NCBI GenBank assembly: GCA_015223225.1
Contig: JADFCQ010000002.1
Location: 310,001 to 374,000 of the forward strand
Reading direction: 5' to 3'
DNA length: 64,000 nucleotides
Source of the DNA: Acetobacteraceae bacterium H6797
GTDB lineage: Bacteria; Pseudomonadota; Alphaproteobacteria; Acetobacterales; Acetobacteraceae
The notes beneath the pieces were generated by a model. That model was not told the origin of the DNA and did no database searches. It saw only the letters and a program-made list of their open reading frames with translations. Numbering within the stretch: position 1 is the first letter of the stretch; each line of letters starts with the position of its first letter. Position numbers and translations under genes: made by a program. This document shows positions 9,760-18,853 of this stretch, in pieces.

Positions 9760-10485
9760 ATGGCCTATACGCTCTACTACTGGCCCGGCTTGCAGGGCCG
9801 TGGCGAGTTCGTGCGGCTCGCGCTGGAGGAGGCCGGGGCCGAATATCGCGACGTGGCCAAGGATAGCGACGAGGAGACCGCCGCGGCGCTCGTGATGGAG
9901 CAGATGGCCCCTGCCGGGCTGGCCACGCCGCCCTTCGCCCCGCCCTACCTCGTGGATGGCAAGCTGGTGATCGGCCAGACCTCGGCCATCCTGCTGCATC
10001 TGGGCGCCAAGCACGGGCTCGCGCCGAAATCGGAGAATGGGCGGCTCTGGGTGCATCAGATCCAGCTCACCATCGCCGATATGGTCACTGAGGCGCATGA
10101 CACGCACCACCCCATCGCCTCGAGCCTCTATTACGAGGATCAGAAGGCCGAGGCGGTGAAGCGCGCGGCGGATTTCCGCAAGACGCGCATCCCCAAATAC
10201 CTCGCCTGGTTCGAGGATGTGCTGACGCGCAACCCGAAAGGCCCACGCTTCCTGGTCGGCGCCCGGCTCAGCTATGCCGATCTCTCGCTGTTTCAGCTCG
10301 TCTCGGGGCTGAGCTATGCCTTCCCCAAGGCCATGGCGCGGGAGATCGAAAAGGCGCCGAAAGTGGCGGCCCTGGCCGAGATGGTGGCCCAGCGGCCGCG
10401 CGTCGCGGCCTATCTGGCGAGCGACCGGCGCATCCCCTTCAACGAATACGGCATCTTCAGGCACTACCCGGCGCTGGACGGCTGA
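9760..10485 (+). CDS. Glutathione S-transferase family protein
   Basis: A 241-residue cytosolic GST. The N-terminal thioredoxin-like half (1-85) starts MAYTLYYWPGLQGRGEFVRL, with a tyrosine in the usual catalytic position, followed by PYLVDGKLVIGQTSAILLHL, the glutathione-binding segment. The helical C-terminal half includes LVGARLSYADLSLF, the N-capping box region. The layout resembles sigma/alpha-class-like bacterial GSTs. The ATG at 9760 gives the canonical N-terminus. Its last 29 bases overlap the 3' end of the convergent guaD gene; both endings are read without interruption. The substrate is unknown. Confidence 0.9.
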   Translation: MAYTLYYWPGLQGRGEFVRLALEEAGAEYRDVAKDSDEETAAALVMEQMAPAGLATPPFAPPYLVDGKLVIGQTSAILLHLGAKHGLAPKSENGRLWVHQIQLTIADMVTEAHDTHHPIASSLYYEDQKAEAVKRAADFRKTRIPKYLAWFEDVLTRNPKGPRFLVGARLSYADLSLFQLVSGLSYAFPKAMAREIEKAPKVAALAEMVAQRPRVAAYLASDRRIPFNEYGIFRHYPALDG

Positions 10486-11755
10486 TCAGCACTTCCAACG
10501 GCCGCGCCTCTCCCTGGGTCATGGCCACGAAGAGCCGCTCGGGCCAGTTACGGGCGGCCTCCATGCGCTGCCGGGCGAAGGGGTTTGGCGCCAAGTCCCA
10601 GACCACCAGGTCGGCTTCATAGCCCAGGGCGATACGGCCGATCCGGTCTTCCAGCCCCATGGCCTCGGCCCCGCCCCGCGTCGCCAGCCACCAGGCCTGG
10701 GCGGCCGGCAGGCGGCGCCCTTGCAGGGCCGCGACCTTATAGGCCTCCCCCATGGTCCTGAGCGGCGAAAGGCTGGTCCCTGCCCCGATATCGCTGCCGA
10801 GGGCGACGCAGACCGGCCTGTCCCGCCGCTTGGCCTCGTGCAGGGGGAACAAGCCGCTGCCGAGGAAGAGATTGCTCGTCGGGCAATGGGCCAGCGCCGA
10901 GCCGGTCTGATGGCAGCGGCAGAACTCCGCCTCGCTCAGATGCACACCATGGCCGAAGATCGCGCCCCGGCCGGTGAGCCCAGCCTGGTGGTAGACATCG
11001 AGGTAATCGGCGCGATCGGGGAAGAGCGAGCGCACCCAGTCTATCTCGGCCAGGTTCTCCGAGAGATGGGTCTGCATCAGCGTGCCCGGGTGCTCGGCCC
11101 AGAGCCGGCCGGCGGCTTTGAGTTGCGCGGGACTGGAAGTCGGCGCGAAACGGGGCGTCACGGCATAGAGCAGCCGCCCCCGCCCGTGCCAGCGGGCGAT
11201 GAGGGCGCGGCTCTCCTCGATACCCATGCCGGGCCCGTCGAGCAGTTCGGCGGGCGCGTTGCGGTCCATCAGCACCTTGCCGGCGGCCATACGCAGGCCG
11301 CGGCTTTCGGCCTCGGCGAAGAAGGCATCGACGGATTCGACCGAGGAGGTGGCATAGACGCAGGCCGTGGTGACGCCGTTGCGCAGCAGCTCGTCGAGAA
11401 ACAGCCCCGCGACCCGCCGGGAATGGGCGGCATCGCGGAACTTCGCCTCGGTGGGGAAAGTATAGGTCTCGAGCCATTCGAGGAGCTGTTCCCCGAAGGC
11501 GCCGATCATCTGCGATTGCGGGTAATGCACATGGGCGTCGATCAGCCCCGGCGTGATGAGGGCCCCGGGGTGATGCGCCACTTCCTCTCCCGGCGCGGGC
11601 CGGGCCTCGGCGGCGGGGCCGAGCCAGGCGATCAGCCCGTCCTCGATGGCGAGCATGCCGTCTTCAAGAACCGTCAGGCAGTCATCCGGTCGGTCGCTCA
11701 GGAAAGGGTCGCCGGAGAAGTCGAGGATATTGCCCCTGAGCCACCGCTTCGCCAT
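10457..11755 (-). CDS. guaD: Guanine deaminase
   Basis: Hydrolyses guanine to xanthine and ammonia in purine salvage. The 432-residue amidohydrolase has the metal-binding DAHVHYPQ motif (H75, H77), QTHLSENLAEI for the third histidine, HGVHLSEAEF, the ALAHCPTSNLFLGSGLF stretch and the metal-ligand aspartate in LGSDIGAGTSLSP. These segments are diagnostic for GuaD. The ATG at 11755 gives the standard start. The 3' end overlaps the convergent GST gene by 29 bases, so transcription of either gene could interfere with the other. No xanthine dehydrogenase genes lie nearby. Confidence 0.94.
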   Translation of the reverse strand: MAKRWLRGNILDFSGDPFLSDRPDDCLTVLEDGMLAIEDGLIAWLGPAAEARPAPGEEVAHHPGALITPGLIDAHVHYPQSQMIGAFGEQLLEWLETYTFPTEAKFRDAAHSRRVAGLFLDELLRNGVTTACVYATSSVESVDAFFAEAESRGLRMAAGKVLMDRNAPAELLDGPGMGIEESRALIARWHGRGRLLYAVTPRFAPTSSPAQLKAAGRLWAEHPGTLMQTHLSENLAEIDWVRSLFPDRADYLDVYHQAGLTGRGAIFGHGVHLSEAEFCRCHQTGSALAHCPTSNLFLGSGLFPLHEAKRRDRPVCVALGSDIGAGTSLSPLRTMGEAYKVAALQGRRLPAAQAWWLATRGGAEAMGLEDRIGRIALGYEADLVVWDLAPNPFARQRMEAARNWPERLFVAMTQGEARPLEVLISRPAPGSA

Positions 11756-11804
11756 CGCGCACCCCGTTGTTGCACCGCGATGAAGCGGGGCGGCGCGCCT
11801 CGGG

Positions 11805-12557
11805 TCAAGACTCGCCGATTTGGGCCTCGCCGATTTGCGCCTGGACGCGGTCGGCCAGCCGCTGCCGGGCCTCGGGCATGCCGCGATGCTGGGCGCCGAA
11901 GAGATCGCGCGAGAGAAAATGCCCGGTGAGCGCCATGGCGGCCGCCCAATCCCGCGCATCGGAGGGCGCGCCGATATCGCGCATGAAGACCGGCAGGCGC
12001 AGCAGCCGGTCGGCATAGGGCGCCCCCGCCTCGGCGGAAACGGCGCGGCCCGTGCGGGGAGAGACCCAGATCAGCCCCTCCCTCGCCCCCGTCGCGGCGC
12101 AGGAGGTGAGGTCCAGCCCGTAGCCGAGGGTGGTGAGCAGCAGGGCCTCGAAATGGCAGTAATCCGCCATGACGCCCTCCGCCCCGCCCGCCAGATGGCC
12201 GATGAGCGAGACCAGCGCGCCGAAGACGGCGGGATGCGGCTCGCGCTCCGGCAGGGCTTCGAGGGCCATGGCCGTGGCGGCCGAGAGGAGGGAGAGCGCG
12301 AAGGGATCATCCATCGCGAGGGCCGCGGCGGGATGCACCATCTCGCCCGAGAGAGTGCCGAGCTGGTCGGAAAGCCGGCCCGTCCAGCGCAGTTCAGCGA
12401 GATTGCCGGGCTGCCAGAGCGAGACCTGGCTGCGCGAGGTGCCGCCCCGCGCGAGGCCGCGATGCAGGCCGTGGCTCTCGGTCATCACCGTGACGATGGC
12501 CCCGCCCTCGCCATAGGGGCGGGCGGCGAGGATGATGCCGGGCTCCTGCCAATCCAT
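11805..12557 (-). CDS. recO: DNA repair protein RecO
   Basis: RecO, 250 residues, helps load RecA at gaps with RecF and RecR. The N-terminal OB-fold segment begins MDWQEPGIILAARPYGEGGA, then VMTESHGLHRGLARGG, typical of alphaproteobacterial RecO. A central helical part and a DLTSCAATG segment follow. It is the last gene of the lepB-rnc-era-recO order, 55 bases after era. The C-terminus ends in an imperfect repeat (QAQIGEAQIGES), which looks like harmless tail drift. Confidence 0.92.
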   Translation of the reverse strand: MDWQEPGIILAARPYGEGGAIVTVMTESHGLHRGLARGGTSRSQVSLWQPGNLAELRWTGRLSDQLGTLSGEMVHPAAALAMDDPFALSLLSAATAMALEALPEREPHPAVFGALVSLIGHLAGGAEGVMADYCHFEALLLTTLGYGLDLTSCAATGAREGLIWVSPRTGRAVSAEAGAPYADRLLRLPVFMRDIGAPSDARDWAAAMALTGHFLSRDLFGAQHRGMPEARQRLADRVQAQIGEAQIGES

Positions 12558-12612
12558 CGCCGAACCCCCTGGCCGTCAGTTGGCGCGGGGGAATGCCTTC
12601 CCCCGCCGCATG

Positions 12613-13611
12613 TCAGCCGGCGTCTTCAAGGCCGATGGCCCGGATGCGCGCCCGCTCCTCGTCCCAGCCCGGACGGTCCTTCACGTTCAGGAAGAGATGC
12701 ACCCGGCGATCGAGCAGGTGCTGCAGCTCGCCACGGGCGCGGCGGCCGACTTCCTTGATGCGCGTGCCGCCATCGCCGATCAGGATCGCCTTCTGGCTCG
12801 CCCGGCCGACATAGATGGTGCAGTCGATGCGCACGGAGCCGTCCTGGTTCTCCGTCCACTGCTCGGTCTCGACCGTGGCGTGGTGCGGGACTTCCTGATG
12901 GGTCTGGCGGAGGATCTGCTCGCGCACGATCTCGGCGGCGAGCATGCGGTCCGGCAGGTCCGACAGGTCGTCATCCGGGAAGAGCCAGGGGCCCATGGGC
13001 ACGGCGGCGGCCAGCATCTGCTGGAGCTTGGCCACGCCCGAACCCTTTTCCGCGCTGACCATGAAGGTCTCGGCGAAGGTGAGCTGCTGGTTCAGTTCCG
13101 CCGTCAGCGGCAGCAGCCGCTCGGGCGGGATCAGGTCGGTCTTGTTCAGCACGAGCCAGAGCGGCACGCGGCCGGCGGCCTTCTTGAGGCCCCCAATGAT
13201 GCCCGCCAGCGTCTCGGTGATGCCGGCGCGGGCATCGACCACGAGCAGCGCCAGATCGGCATCCTGCACCCCGCCCCAGGCGGCGGCGACCATGGCGCGG
13301 TCCAGCCGGCGGCGCGGGCGGAAGATGCCCGGCGTGTCGGTGAGCACGACCTGGGCGGGGCCTTCGGTCAGCACCGCGCGGATGCGGAAGCGTGTGGTCT
13401 GCGGCTTGGGGGAAACGATGGAGACCTTGGCGCCGGCGATGCGGTTCACCAGGGTGGACTTGCCCGCATTCGGGGCACCGAGCACAGCGACGACGCCGCA
13501 ACGCTGGTCCCTGATATCGACGGGCTGCTTGTCCGGCGTGGGCTGGCTCTTGTTGGAGAGCGGCCCTTCCGGGAGGTGATCATCCGCCTCGTCGGGCGGG
13601 AGGTTAGTCAC
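12613..13611 (-). CDS. era: GTPase Era
   Basis: Essential GTPase that binds the 3' end of 16S rRNA during 30S maturation. The 332 residues show G1 GAPNAGKS (45-52), the switch region KPQTTRFRIR, G3 DTPGIF, G4 NKTD and a C-terminal KH domain (AILIGDGGTRIKEVGRRARGELQHLL). An N-terminal extension of about 37 residues, rich in Pro and acidic residues, is absent from E. coli Era. Translation appears to start at GTG 13611, with GAAGGA eight bases upstream and an 8-base overlap with the rnc stop, so translation is coupled to rnc. Confidence 0.95.
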   Translation of the reverse strand: MTNLPPDEADDHLPEGPLSNKSQPTPDKQPVDIRDQRCGVVAVLGAPNAGKSTLVNRIAGAKVSIVSPKPQTTRFRIRAVLTEGPAQVVLTDTPGIFRPRRRLDRAMVAAAWGGVQDADLALLVVDARAGITETLAGIIGGLKKAAGRVPLWLVLNKTDLIPPERLLPLTAELNQQLTFAETFMVSAEKGSGVAKLQQMLAAAVPMGPWLFPDDDLSDLPDRMLAAEIVREQILRQTHQEVPHHATVETEQWTENQDGSVRIDCTIYVGRASQKAILIGDGGTRIKEVGRRARGELQHLLDRRVHLFLNVKDRPGWDEERARIRAIGLEDAG

Positions 13612-14278
13612 GAGCGAATTCCTTCAACCATGCTTCGGCCGCCGCCTGTTCGGCGGCCCGCTTCGAATCCCCCGTCGCCTCCGCCTGCCGCTGGCCCACA
13701 CGGACCGCGACATGGAAGACCGGCGCATGCGAGGGGCCGGAGACGGAGAGATTACGATATTCCGGCAGGCCCTGACCACGGCCCAGAGTCCACTCCTGCA
13801 ATCTGCTTTTCGCAGACATGGGCGGCGTCAGGTCGGCCTCGATGAGCTGCGCCCATTCGCGGCGGACGAAGGCGCGCGCGGCTTCCAGCCCGGCATCGAG
13901 ATAGAGCGCGCCGATCAGCGCCTCGGTGGCATCGGCGATGACCGTCGCGCGCTCGCGCAGGCCAGTGCGGCCTTCGCTGGGCGGCACGCGAAGGGCGGCG
14001 CCCAGGTCCAGCGCCTCGCCGACCTTGGCCAGGGTCTCGGCCGAGACCAGCACCGAGAGGCGCTTGCCGAGGGCGCCCTCGCGCTCCTCAGGGAAGCGCT
14101 CGGACAGCCATTCGGCGATCATCAGGGCCAGGACGCGGTCGCCCAGGAATTCCAGCCGCTCGTTGGAATCGAGCTGCCCCCGCTTGGGGTCGGCCGCGGA
14201 GCGATGGGTCAGCGCCTGGGTGAGCAGGGCCTGATTGGCAAAGGCATGGCCCAGCCGGGGAAGGATGGGCTGCTTCAT
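13604..14278 (-). CDS. rnc: Ribonuclease III
   Basis: Double-strand-specific endoribonuclease for rRNA and mRNA processing. The 224 residues contain the RNase III signature NERLEFLGDRVL (39-50, metal-binding acidic residues included), a second acidic cluster in VIADATEALIGALYLDAG, and a C-terminal dsRNA-binding domain ending near AAEQAAAEAWLKEF. It starts 9 bases after the lepB stop and overlaps era, consistent with one operon. Confidence 0.95.
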   Translation of the reverse strand: MKQPILPRLGHAFANQALLTQALTHRSAADPKRGQLDSNERLEFLGDRVLALMIAEWLSERFPEEREGALGKRLSVLVSAETLAKVGEALDLGAALRVPPSEGRTGLRERATVIADATEALIGALYLDAGLEAARAFVRREWAQLIEADLTPPMSAKSRLQEWTLGRGQGLPEYRNLSVSGPSHAPVFHVAVRVGQRQAEATGDSKRAAEQAAAEAWLKEFARD

Positions 14279-14287
14279 CCCGAGAAC

Positions 14288-15040
14288 TCAGTTGATGCCA
14301 TGGAAGAGGCGAGACCAGCGGATGGCGAAAGGCCAGGTCCAGGGCTGCCACCACACGGCGGTATCGTCGATGGAGAAGAAGAGGAATTCGGCCCGGCCCA
14401 CGAGATTCTCGACCGGGATGAAGCCCACCTGGCTCATGACGCGGGAATCGGCGCTGTTGTCGCGATTGTCGCCCATGGCGAAGACATGGTCGGGCGGCAC
14501 CAGATATTCGGGCGTATTGTCGAGCGGGCCGTCATCCTGCGCTTCGAGGATGTCATGCGCCTTGGGCGGCGCGCCGGGGCTGGCGGGCAGCGTCTCGCGG
14601 AAGCGGCGGACGGTGATGCGCGGGCCATCGCCCTCGACCGTATAGAGCCCGAGCGCCTCGCGCTTCACGGCCACGCCGTTCACGTAGAGGATGCCGCCCT
14701 TCATCTGGATGCGGTCGCCCGGCAGGCCCACGATGCGCTTGATATAGTCGGTGCTGCCATCGCGCGGGAGCTTGAAGACCGCGACGTCGCCACGATCCGG
14801 CAGGCGGCCGAAGATGCGGCCCTCGAAGATATCCGGGCTGAACAGGAAGGAATGCTTCGAGTAGCCGTAGGAATATTTCGAGACGAAGAGATAGTCCCCC
14901 ACCAGCAGCGTGGGGATCATGCTGCCCGAGGGGATGTTGAACGGCTCGAAGGCGACCGAGCGGATGCCGATGGCGATCAGCGCCGCATAGATGATCGTCT
15001 TGGCGCTTTCGAGCCAGCCACCGGAAGATTTCTTGGTCAT
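14288..15040 (-). CDS. lepB: Signal peptidase I
   Basis: Membrane-anchored serine protease that removes Sec and Tat signal peptides. The 250-residue protein has one N-terminal membrane segment (about 12-30), the catalytic serine S40 in IPSGSMIPTL and the general-base lysine K101 in DYIKRIVGLPGD. Box E residues appear in FAMGDNRDNSADSR. It is the first gene of the lepB-rnc-era-recO block. A GC-rich hairpin lies about 30 bases upstream of its ATG. Confidence 0.95.
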   Translation of the reverse strand: MTKKSSGGWLESAKTIIYAALIAIGIRSVAFEPFNIPSGSMIPTLLVGDYLFVSKYSYGYSKHSFLFSPDIFEGRIFGRLPDRGDVAVFKLPRDGSTDYIKRIVGLPGDRIQMKGGILYVNGVAVKREALGLYTVEGDGPRITVRRFRETLPASPGAPPKAHDILEAQDDGPLDNTPEYLVPPDHVFAMGDNRDNSADSRVMSQVGFIPVENLVGRAEFLFFSIDDTAVWWQPWTWPFAIRWSRLFHGIN

Positions 15041-15068
15041 GTCAGGGTCTTGAGCCGAACCATGGTTG

Positions 15069-15088
15069 CGCCGCGATCAAGCGCGGCG
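15069..15088 (-). terminator. Hairpin between rsh and lepB
   Basis: A 7-bp perfect stem (CGCCGCG / CGCGGCG) with a 6-base loop lies about 45 bases beyond the rsh stop. No U-tract follows on the minus strand. It could be a weak rsh terminator or part of the lepB leader. Confidence 0.4.
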
Positions 15089-15130
15089 GGGGCGGGCCTG
15101 TCAAGGAAGGGGCTGGTGACAGCCTCTCCA

Positions 15131-17422
15131 TCAAGAGCGGGCGCGTTCCACTTGGGTAATGCCGGAACAGGCGCGCAGCGCGGCCACGACATTGGACAGG
15201 TGCCGGGTATCGTTCACCTCGAGATCCACCAGCAGCTCCGCGAAGTCGCTCGCGCGATGCACGAAGCGCAGGTTCTGGATCTTGGCCTGCTGCTTCTCGA
15301 TCGCCTGGGAGAGGCTGGCGAGCGCCGTCGCCTCATTGGCCGTGATGACCATGAGCCGGCCGACATGGGAATTCCGGGCGTGATAGTCCCAGTCCACGTC
15401 GATGAAGCGCTCGGGCGTATTGGCGAAGGCTTCGAGCGAATGGCAGTCGTTCTTGTGGATCGTGACACCCTTGCCGGTCGAGACGATGCCCACGATGCGG
15501 TCGCCCGGCACGGGGTGGCAGCAGCCGGCGAAGCTCACCGCCATGCCGGAGACCAAGCCGGTAATGCCGCTCGCCGCTTCCAGGCGCTTGCCCACGGCAT
15601 CGCCGCCGCGCACCGGCACGGTCTGGCCCGGCTTGCCACGGGCGCGGGCGAAGGGGGCGGCGTCCATCGCCGTGCGGGGCGGGCCGCGCAGCTCGGGGAA
15701 GGCCGCATAGACCACGTCCTTGGCCGAGACATGGCCCGCGCCGACCGCCGCGCAAACCTCCTCCATGCTGGCCAGCCGCAGCGTCTTGAGTGCCGGGGCG
15801 ATGGTCTTCTCGGAGAACTCGACGCCTTCCTGCCGGAAGATGCGGGCCAGCGCGCTGCGCCCCTGCTCCTGCTGCTCGACGCGCTGGCGGGCGAGGACGA
15901 AGCGGCGGATGCGGGCCCGCGCCTTGCCGGTGACGACGAAGCGCTCCCAGGCCGGATTGGGCGAGCCGCCGCGCGCGGTGATGATCTCAACCTGGTCGCC
16001 ATTCTCCATCGGCTGACGGAGCGGCACGATGCGGCCATTGATCTTGGCGCCAACGCAATTGTCGCCGACCGCGGAATGGACCTGATAGGCGAAATCGACC
16101 GGCGTGGCCCCGCGCGGCAGGGCGATGAGGTCGCCCTTGGGGGTGAAACAGAAGACCTGGTCGCGATGCAGTTCGAGCTTGGTATGCTCCAGGAATTCCT
16201 GCGGCTCGGCGGCGCTTTCCAGGATTTCCAGCAGGTCCTTGACCCAGGGGAACTTCTTGCGGTCCCGCGCGCCCTCGCTGCCCTGCTTGTAGATCCAATG
16301 CGCGGCGACACCGTATTCGGCGACGTCATGCATATCGGCGGTGCGGATCTGCACCTCGATCTTGGCGTTGCGCTTCTCGGGCACCGTCACGCCGGTATGG
16401 AGCGACTGATAGCCGTTGGGCTTAGGCGTCGAGATATAGTCCTTGAAGCGGCCCGGAACGACGCGATAGGCCGAATGCACGGCGCCGAGGGCGGCATAGC
16501 AGGCGTTCTTGTCGCCATTGGGCAGGATCAGGCGGAAGGCCATGATGTCCGAGAGCTGCTCGAACTCGACCTTCTTCTCGTGCATTTTCAACCAGATGGA
16601 ATAGGGCGACTTCTCGCGCCCCGTCACGTCCTCCACCTGGGTGCCGGCTTCCTCGACCGTGCGGCGGAGATCGGCCTTGATCTCGTCGATCAGGTCCTGC
16701 CCCTGGCCGCGCAGATAGGCGAGGCGCGCCATGATGGTCTGGTAGGCATCGGGCTGCATCTCGCGGAAGGAGAGCGTCTCCAGCTCCGTCTTCAGCGCGT
16801 CCATGCCGATGCGCTCGGCCAGCGGGGCGTAGATTTCGAGCGTCTCGCGCGCCGTCTTCTGCCGCTTCTCGAGCTTGGGCACGTAATGCAGCGTGCGCAT
16901 GTTGTGCAGGCGGTCGGCGAGCTTCACGAGCAGGACGCGGATGTCCTCGCTCATGGCCATGACCAGCTTACGGAGGTTTTCCGCCTGCTTGGTGCGCTCC
17001 GATTGCAGTTCGAGCCGCGTCAGCTTGGTGACGCCATCCACCAGACGGGCGACTTCGGGGCCGAATTTCTTCTCGATCTCGGCCAGGGTGACGGGTGTGT
17101 CCTCCACCACGTCATGCAGCAGGGCCGTGATGATGCTGCCGGCATCGAGCTTGTACCCGGCCAGGATCTCGGCCACCGCGACGGGGTGGATGATATAGGG
17201 CTCGCCATTCTCGCGCTTCTGCGGCGCATGCGCCGCCTCGGCGACGGCATAGGCCTGCTCGATGATCGCGGGATCGACCCGGGGGTCATAAGAGGAGACC
17301 AGCCGGGCCAGCGCCACGCCGGGGCTGGGAGAGCCGATGCCCGGCGTCCCGGACGCGCCCAGCCCCTCCGGCGCGCCGACGGGGCGCGGAAAGGGAAAAG
17401 GGCCATCGGCGGGGGCGGTCAT
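15131..17422 (-). CDS. rsh: Bifunctional (p)ppGpp synthetase/hydrolase, Rsh family
   Basis: The stringent-response enzyme that makes and degrades (p)ppGpp. The 763 residues show an intact HD hydrolase domain (H103-D104 in ALLHDVVEDT; KLADRLHNMRTL further on), a synthetase domain (QLSDIMAFRLI, GRFKDYISTPKPNGYQSLHT, VQIRTADMHDVAEYG), a TGS domain (FTPKGDLIALPRGATPVDFA) and a C-terminal ACT domain. The intact HD residues argue for a true bifunctional enzyme, as expected for the single Rsh of alphaproteobacteria. The ATG at 17422 was chosen over an upstream start that lacks conservation. rpoZ lies directly upstream, a common pairing. Confidence 0.95.
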   Translation of the reverse strand: MTAPADGPFPFPRPVGAPEGLGASGTPGIGSPSPGVALARLVSSYDPRVDPAIIEQAYAVAEAAHAPQKRENGEPYIIHPVAVAEILAGYKLDAGSIITALLHDVVEDTPVTLAEIEKKFGPEVARLVDGVTKLTRLELQSERTKQAENLRKLVMAMSEDIRVLLVKLADRLHNMRTLHYVPKLEKRQKTARETLEIYAPLAERIGMDALKTELETLSFREMQPDAYQTIMARLAYLRGQGQDLIDEIKADLRRTVEEAGTQVEDVTGREKSPYSIWLKMHEKKVEFEQLSDIMAFRLILPNGDKNACYAALGAVHSAYRVVPGRFKDYISTPKPNGYQSLHTGVTVPEKRNAKIEVQIRTADMHDVAEYGVAAHWIYKQGSEGARDRKKFPWVKDLLEILESAAEPQEFLEHTKLELHRDQVFCFTPKGDLIALPRGATPVDFAYQVHSAVGDNCVGAKINGRIVPLRQPMENGDQVEIITARGGSPNPAWERFVVTGKARARIRRFVLARQRVEQQEQGRSALARIFRQEGVEFSEKTIAPALKTLRLASMEEVCAAVGAGHVSAKDVVYAAFPELRGPPRTAMDAAPFARARGKPGQTVPVRGGDAVGKRLEAASGITGLVSGMAVSFAGCCHPVPGDRIVGIVSTGKGVTIHKNDCHSLEAFANTPERFIDVDWDYHARNSHVGRLMVITANEATALASLSQAIEKQQAKIQNLRFVHRASDFAELLVDLEVNDTRHLSNVVAALRACSGITQVERARS

Positions 17423-17436
17423 GCTCTTACTTCCCG

Positions 17437-17474
17437 GAAACGAGAAAGGCCGGCCTCGGATGAGCCCGGCCGGC
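17437..17474 (-). terminator. Candidate terminator between rpoZ and rsh
   Basis: On the minus strand a 7-bp perfect stem (GCCGGCC / GGCCGGC, positions 17449-17455 and 17468-17474) with a 12-base loop is followed by CTTTCTCGTTT. It would limit read-through from rpoZ into rsh. Confidence 0.5.
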
Positions 17475-17523
17475 ACTGTTCGATTCGTTCTTTGACGCGA
17501 AAGCCGTCATCCAGGGCCGCGAA

Positions 17524-17581
17524 CCGCCGGAAGAAGCGGGGGAGATGCCTCGCCCCCCTTCCCTTCGTGGCGATCCGGCGG
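17524..17581 (-). other. Long hairpin just downstream of rpoZ
   Basis: CCGCCGGA at 17524-17531 is the exact complement of TCCGGCGG at 17574-17581, and the enclosed stretch holds a GGGGG/CCCCC inner pairing. It begins 10 bases beyond the rpoZ stop. There is no U-run, so it is a 3'-end structure rather than a clear terminator. Confidence 0.4.
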
Positions 17582-17590
17582 CCCGGCCGC

Positions 17591-17983
17591 TCAGCGGCGA
17601 CCGCCCAGTTCGGCGGCGATGGCGGCTTCGAGATCGTCGGCCGACATATCGTCCGCCACGCCGTCCGGCAGAGCCTCTTCGCTGACGTCCATCACGCCGA
17701 AGATGTTCTCGTCCGTGGCGATGAGGTCGATCACCTCTTCCTCCACGGGCTCCGGCTCCGGCGCGCGCAGCAGGGACTTGATGAGGTCCTGCTCCAGCTC
17801 CGGCAGTTCCACCGTCTCGTCGGCGATTTCGCGCAGGGCGACGACGGGGTTCTTGTCATTGTCGCGATCGACGGTCAGTTCCTCGCCGCGGCTGATGTTG
17901 CGCGCCCGCTGGGCGGCCAGCAGCACCAACTCGAACCGGTTGGGAACCTTGAGGATGCAATCTTCGACGGTAACGCGCGCCAT
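17591..17983 (-). CDS. rpoZ: RNA polymerase omega subunit
   Basis: Omega subunit, which chaperones beta' assembly and contributes a ppGpp-binding site. The 130-residue protein begins [20 protein letters not shown] and continues [20 protein letters not shown], the diagnostic omega core. A long acidic C-terminal tail (about 80-125, many D and E) is typical of alphaproteobacteria. It lies upstream of rsh, with hairpins between the two. The pairing fits a shared role in ppGpp response. Confidence 0.95.
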   Translation of the reverse strand: MARVTVEDCILKVPNRFELVLLAAQRARNISRGEELTVDRDNDKNPVVALREIADETVELPELEQDLIKSLLRAPEPEPVEEEVIDLIATDENIFGVMDVSEEALPDGVADDMSADDLEAAIAAELGGRR

Positions 17984-18109
17984 AACAGAGTTCCCGACAC
18001 TTGCCTGAATGGGTCAGATAGCCATGCGCGCGCCAGGATGCAAGCACAGGCTGGCATGGGAGCCCCCCGCTGCCCGCATCTTGGGCAGGCCAGGGGCCCT
18101 CCCAGGCCG

Positions 18110-18703
18110 TCAGAGCAGCCGCAGCAGCAGGAAGCCGCCGACGAGTCCCGCCGCGACGAGGCTGGTGATCAGCGTCAGCCGCTTCTCGATGAAGACCCTC
18201 ACGGGCATGCCATACCGTTGCAGCAGCCAGGCCAGCAGGAAGAAGCGCAGGCCACGGGTGATGACGGAGGTGATGAAGAAGGTCAGCAGGCTGAACTTGG
18301 CCGCCCCCGCCGCGATGGTGACGATCTTATAGGGAATCGGCGTCAGGCCCTTGATGAGGATGACCGCCGCCCCCCATTCCTCGAACCATTGCGTGAAGCG
18401 GGCGATGGCATCGTCATGGCCATAGGCCCGCAGCACCGGCATGGCGAGCGCATCGAAGAGCCAATAGCCGATCGCATAGCCCAGCAGCCCGCCCAGCACG
18501 CTCGCCACGGTGCAGATGGCGGCGAAGCGATAGGCCTGGGCCGGGCGCGCGAGGCACATCGGCACCAGCATCGCGTCGGGCGGCACGGGGAAGACGCTGC
18601 TCTCCGCGAAGGCGACGATGGCCAGCCAGGCCTCGGCCTTCGGATGGCCGGCCAGGGCCAGGACGCGATAATAGAGGGCTCGGATCATGGCCCTGCATCC
18701 CAT
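18110..18703 (-). CDS. YqaA/DedA-like membrane protein (VTT domain)
   Basis: A 197-residue inner-membrane protein with about four hydrophobic segments, matching the YqaA group of the DedA/VTT superfamily. Typical pieces are AFAESSVFPVPPDAMLVPMCLA and ILIKGLTPIPYKIVTIAAGAA; the latter holds the re-entrant-loop proline pattern of VTT proteins. Superfamily members include lipid flippases and proton-dependent transporters, but no substrate is known here. Two starts are possible: ATG 18703 (GAGGGG close by) or ATG 18688, which gives a more standard N-terminus. It stands alone. Confidence 0.85.
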   Translation of the reverse strand: MGCRAMIRALYYRVLALAGHPKAEAWLAIVAFAESSVFPVPPDAMLVPMCLARPAQAYRFAAICTVASVLGGLLGYAIGYWLFDALAMPVLRAYGHDDAIARFTQWFEEWGAAVILIKGLTPIPYKIVTIAAGAAKFSLLTFFITSVITRGLRFFLLAWLLQRYGMPVRVFIEKRLTLITSLVAAGLVGGFLLLRLL

Positions 18704-18853
18704 GCCCCTCTTCGATCATCAATCCGCCAGTTCACGCGGAAGCCAGCTCTTCCGCCGGGCCGCTCGCTGGGCCGTGGCCTGACATCGCCTGGCACCGCTG
18801 CTATGAGTTGCGCCTGTGACTTTGACCCGTATGACCTTGGAAGGACGTGGCGC

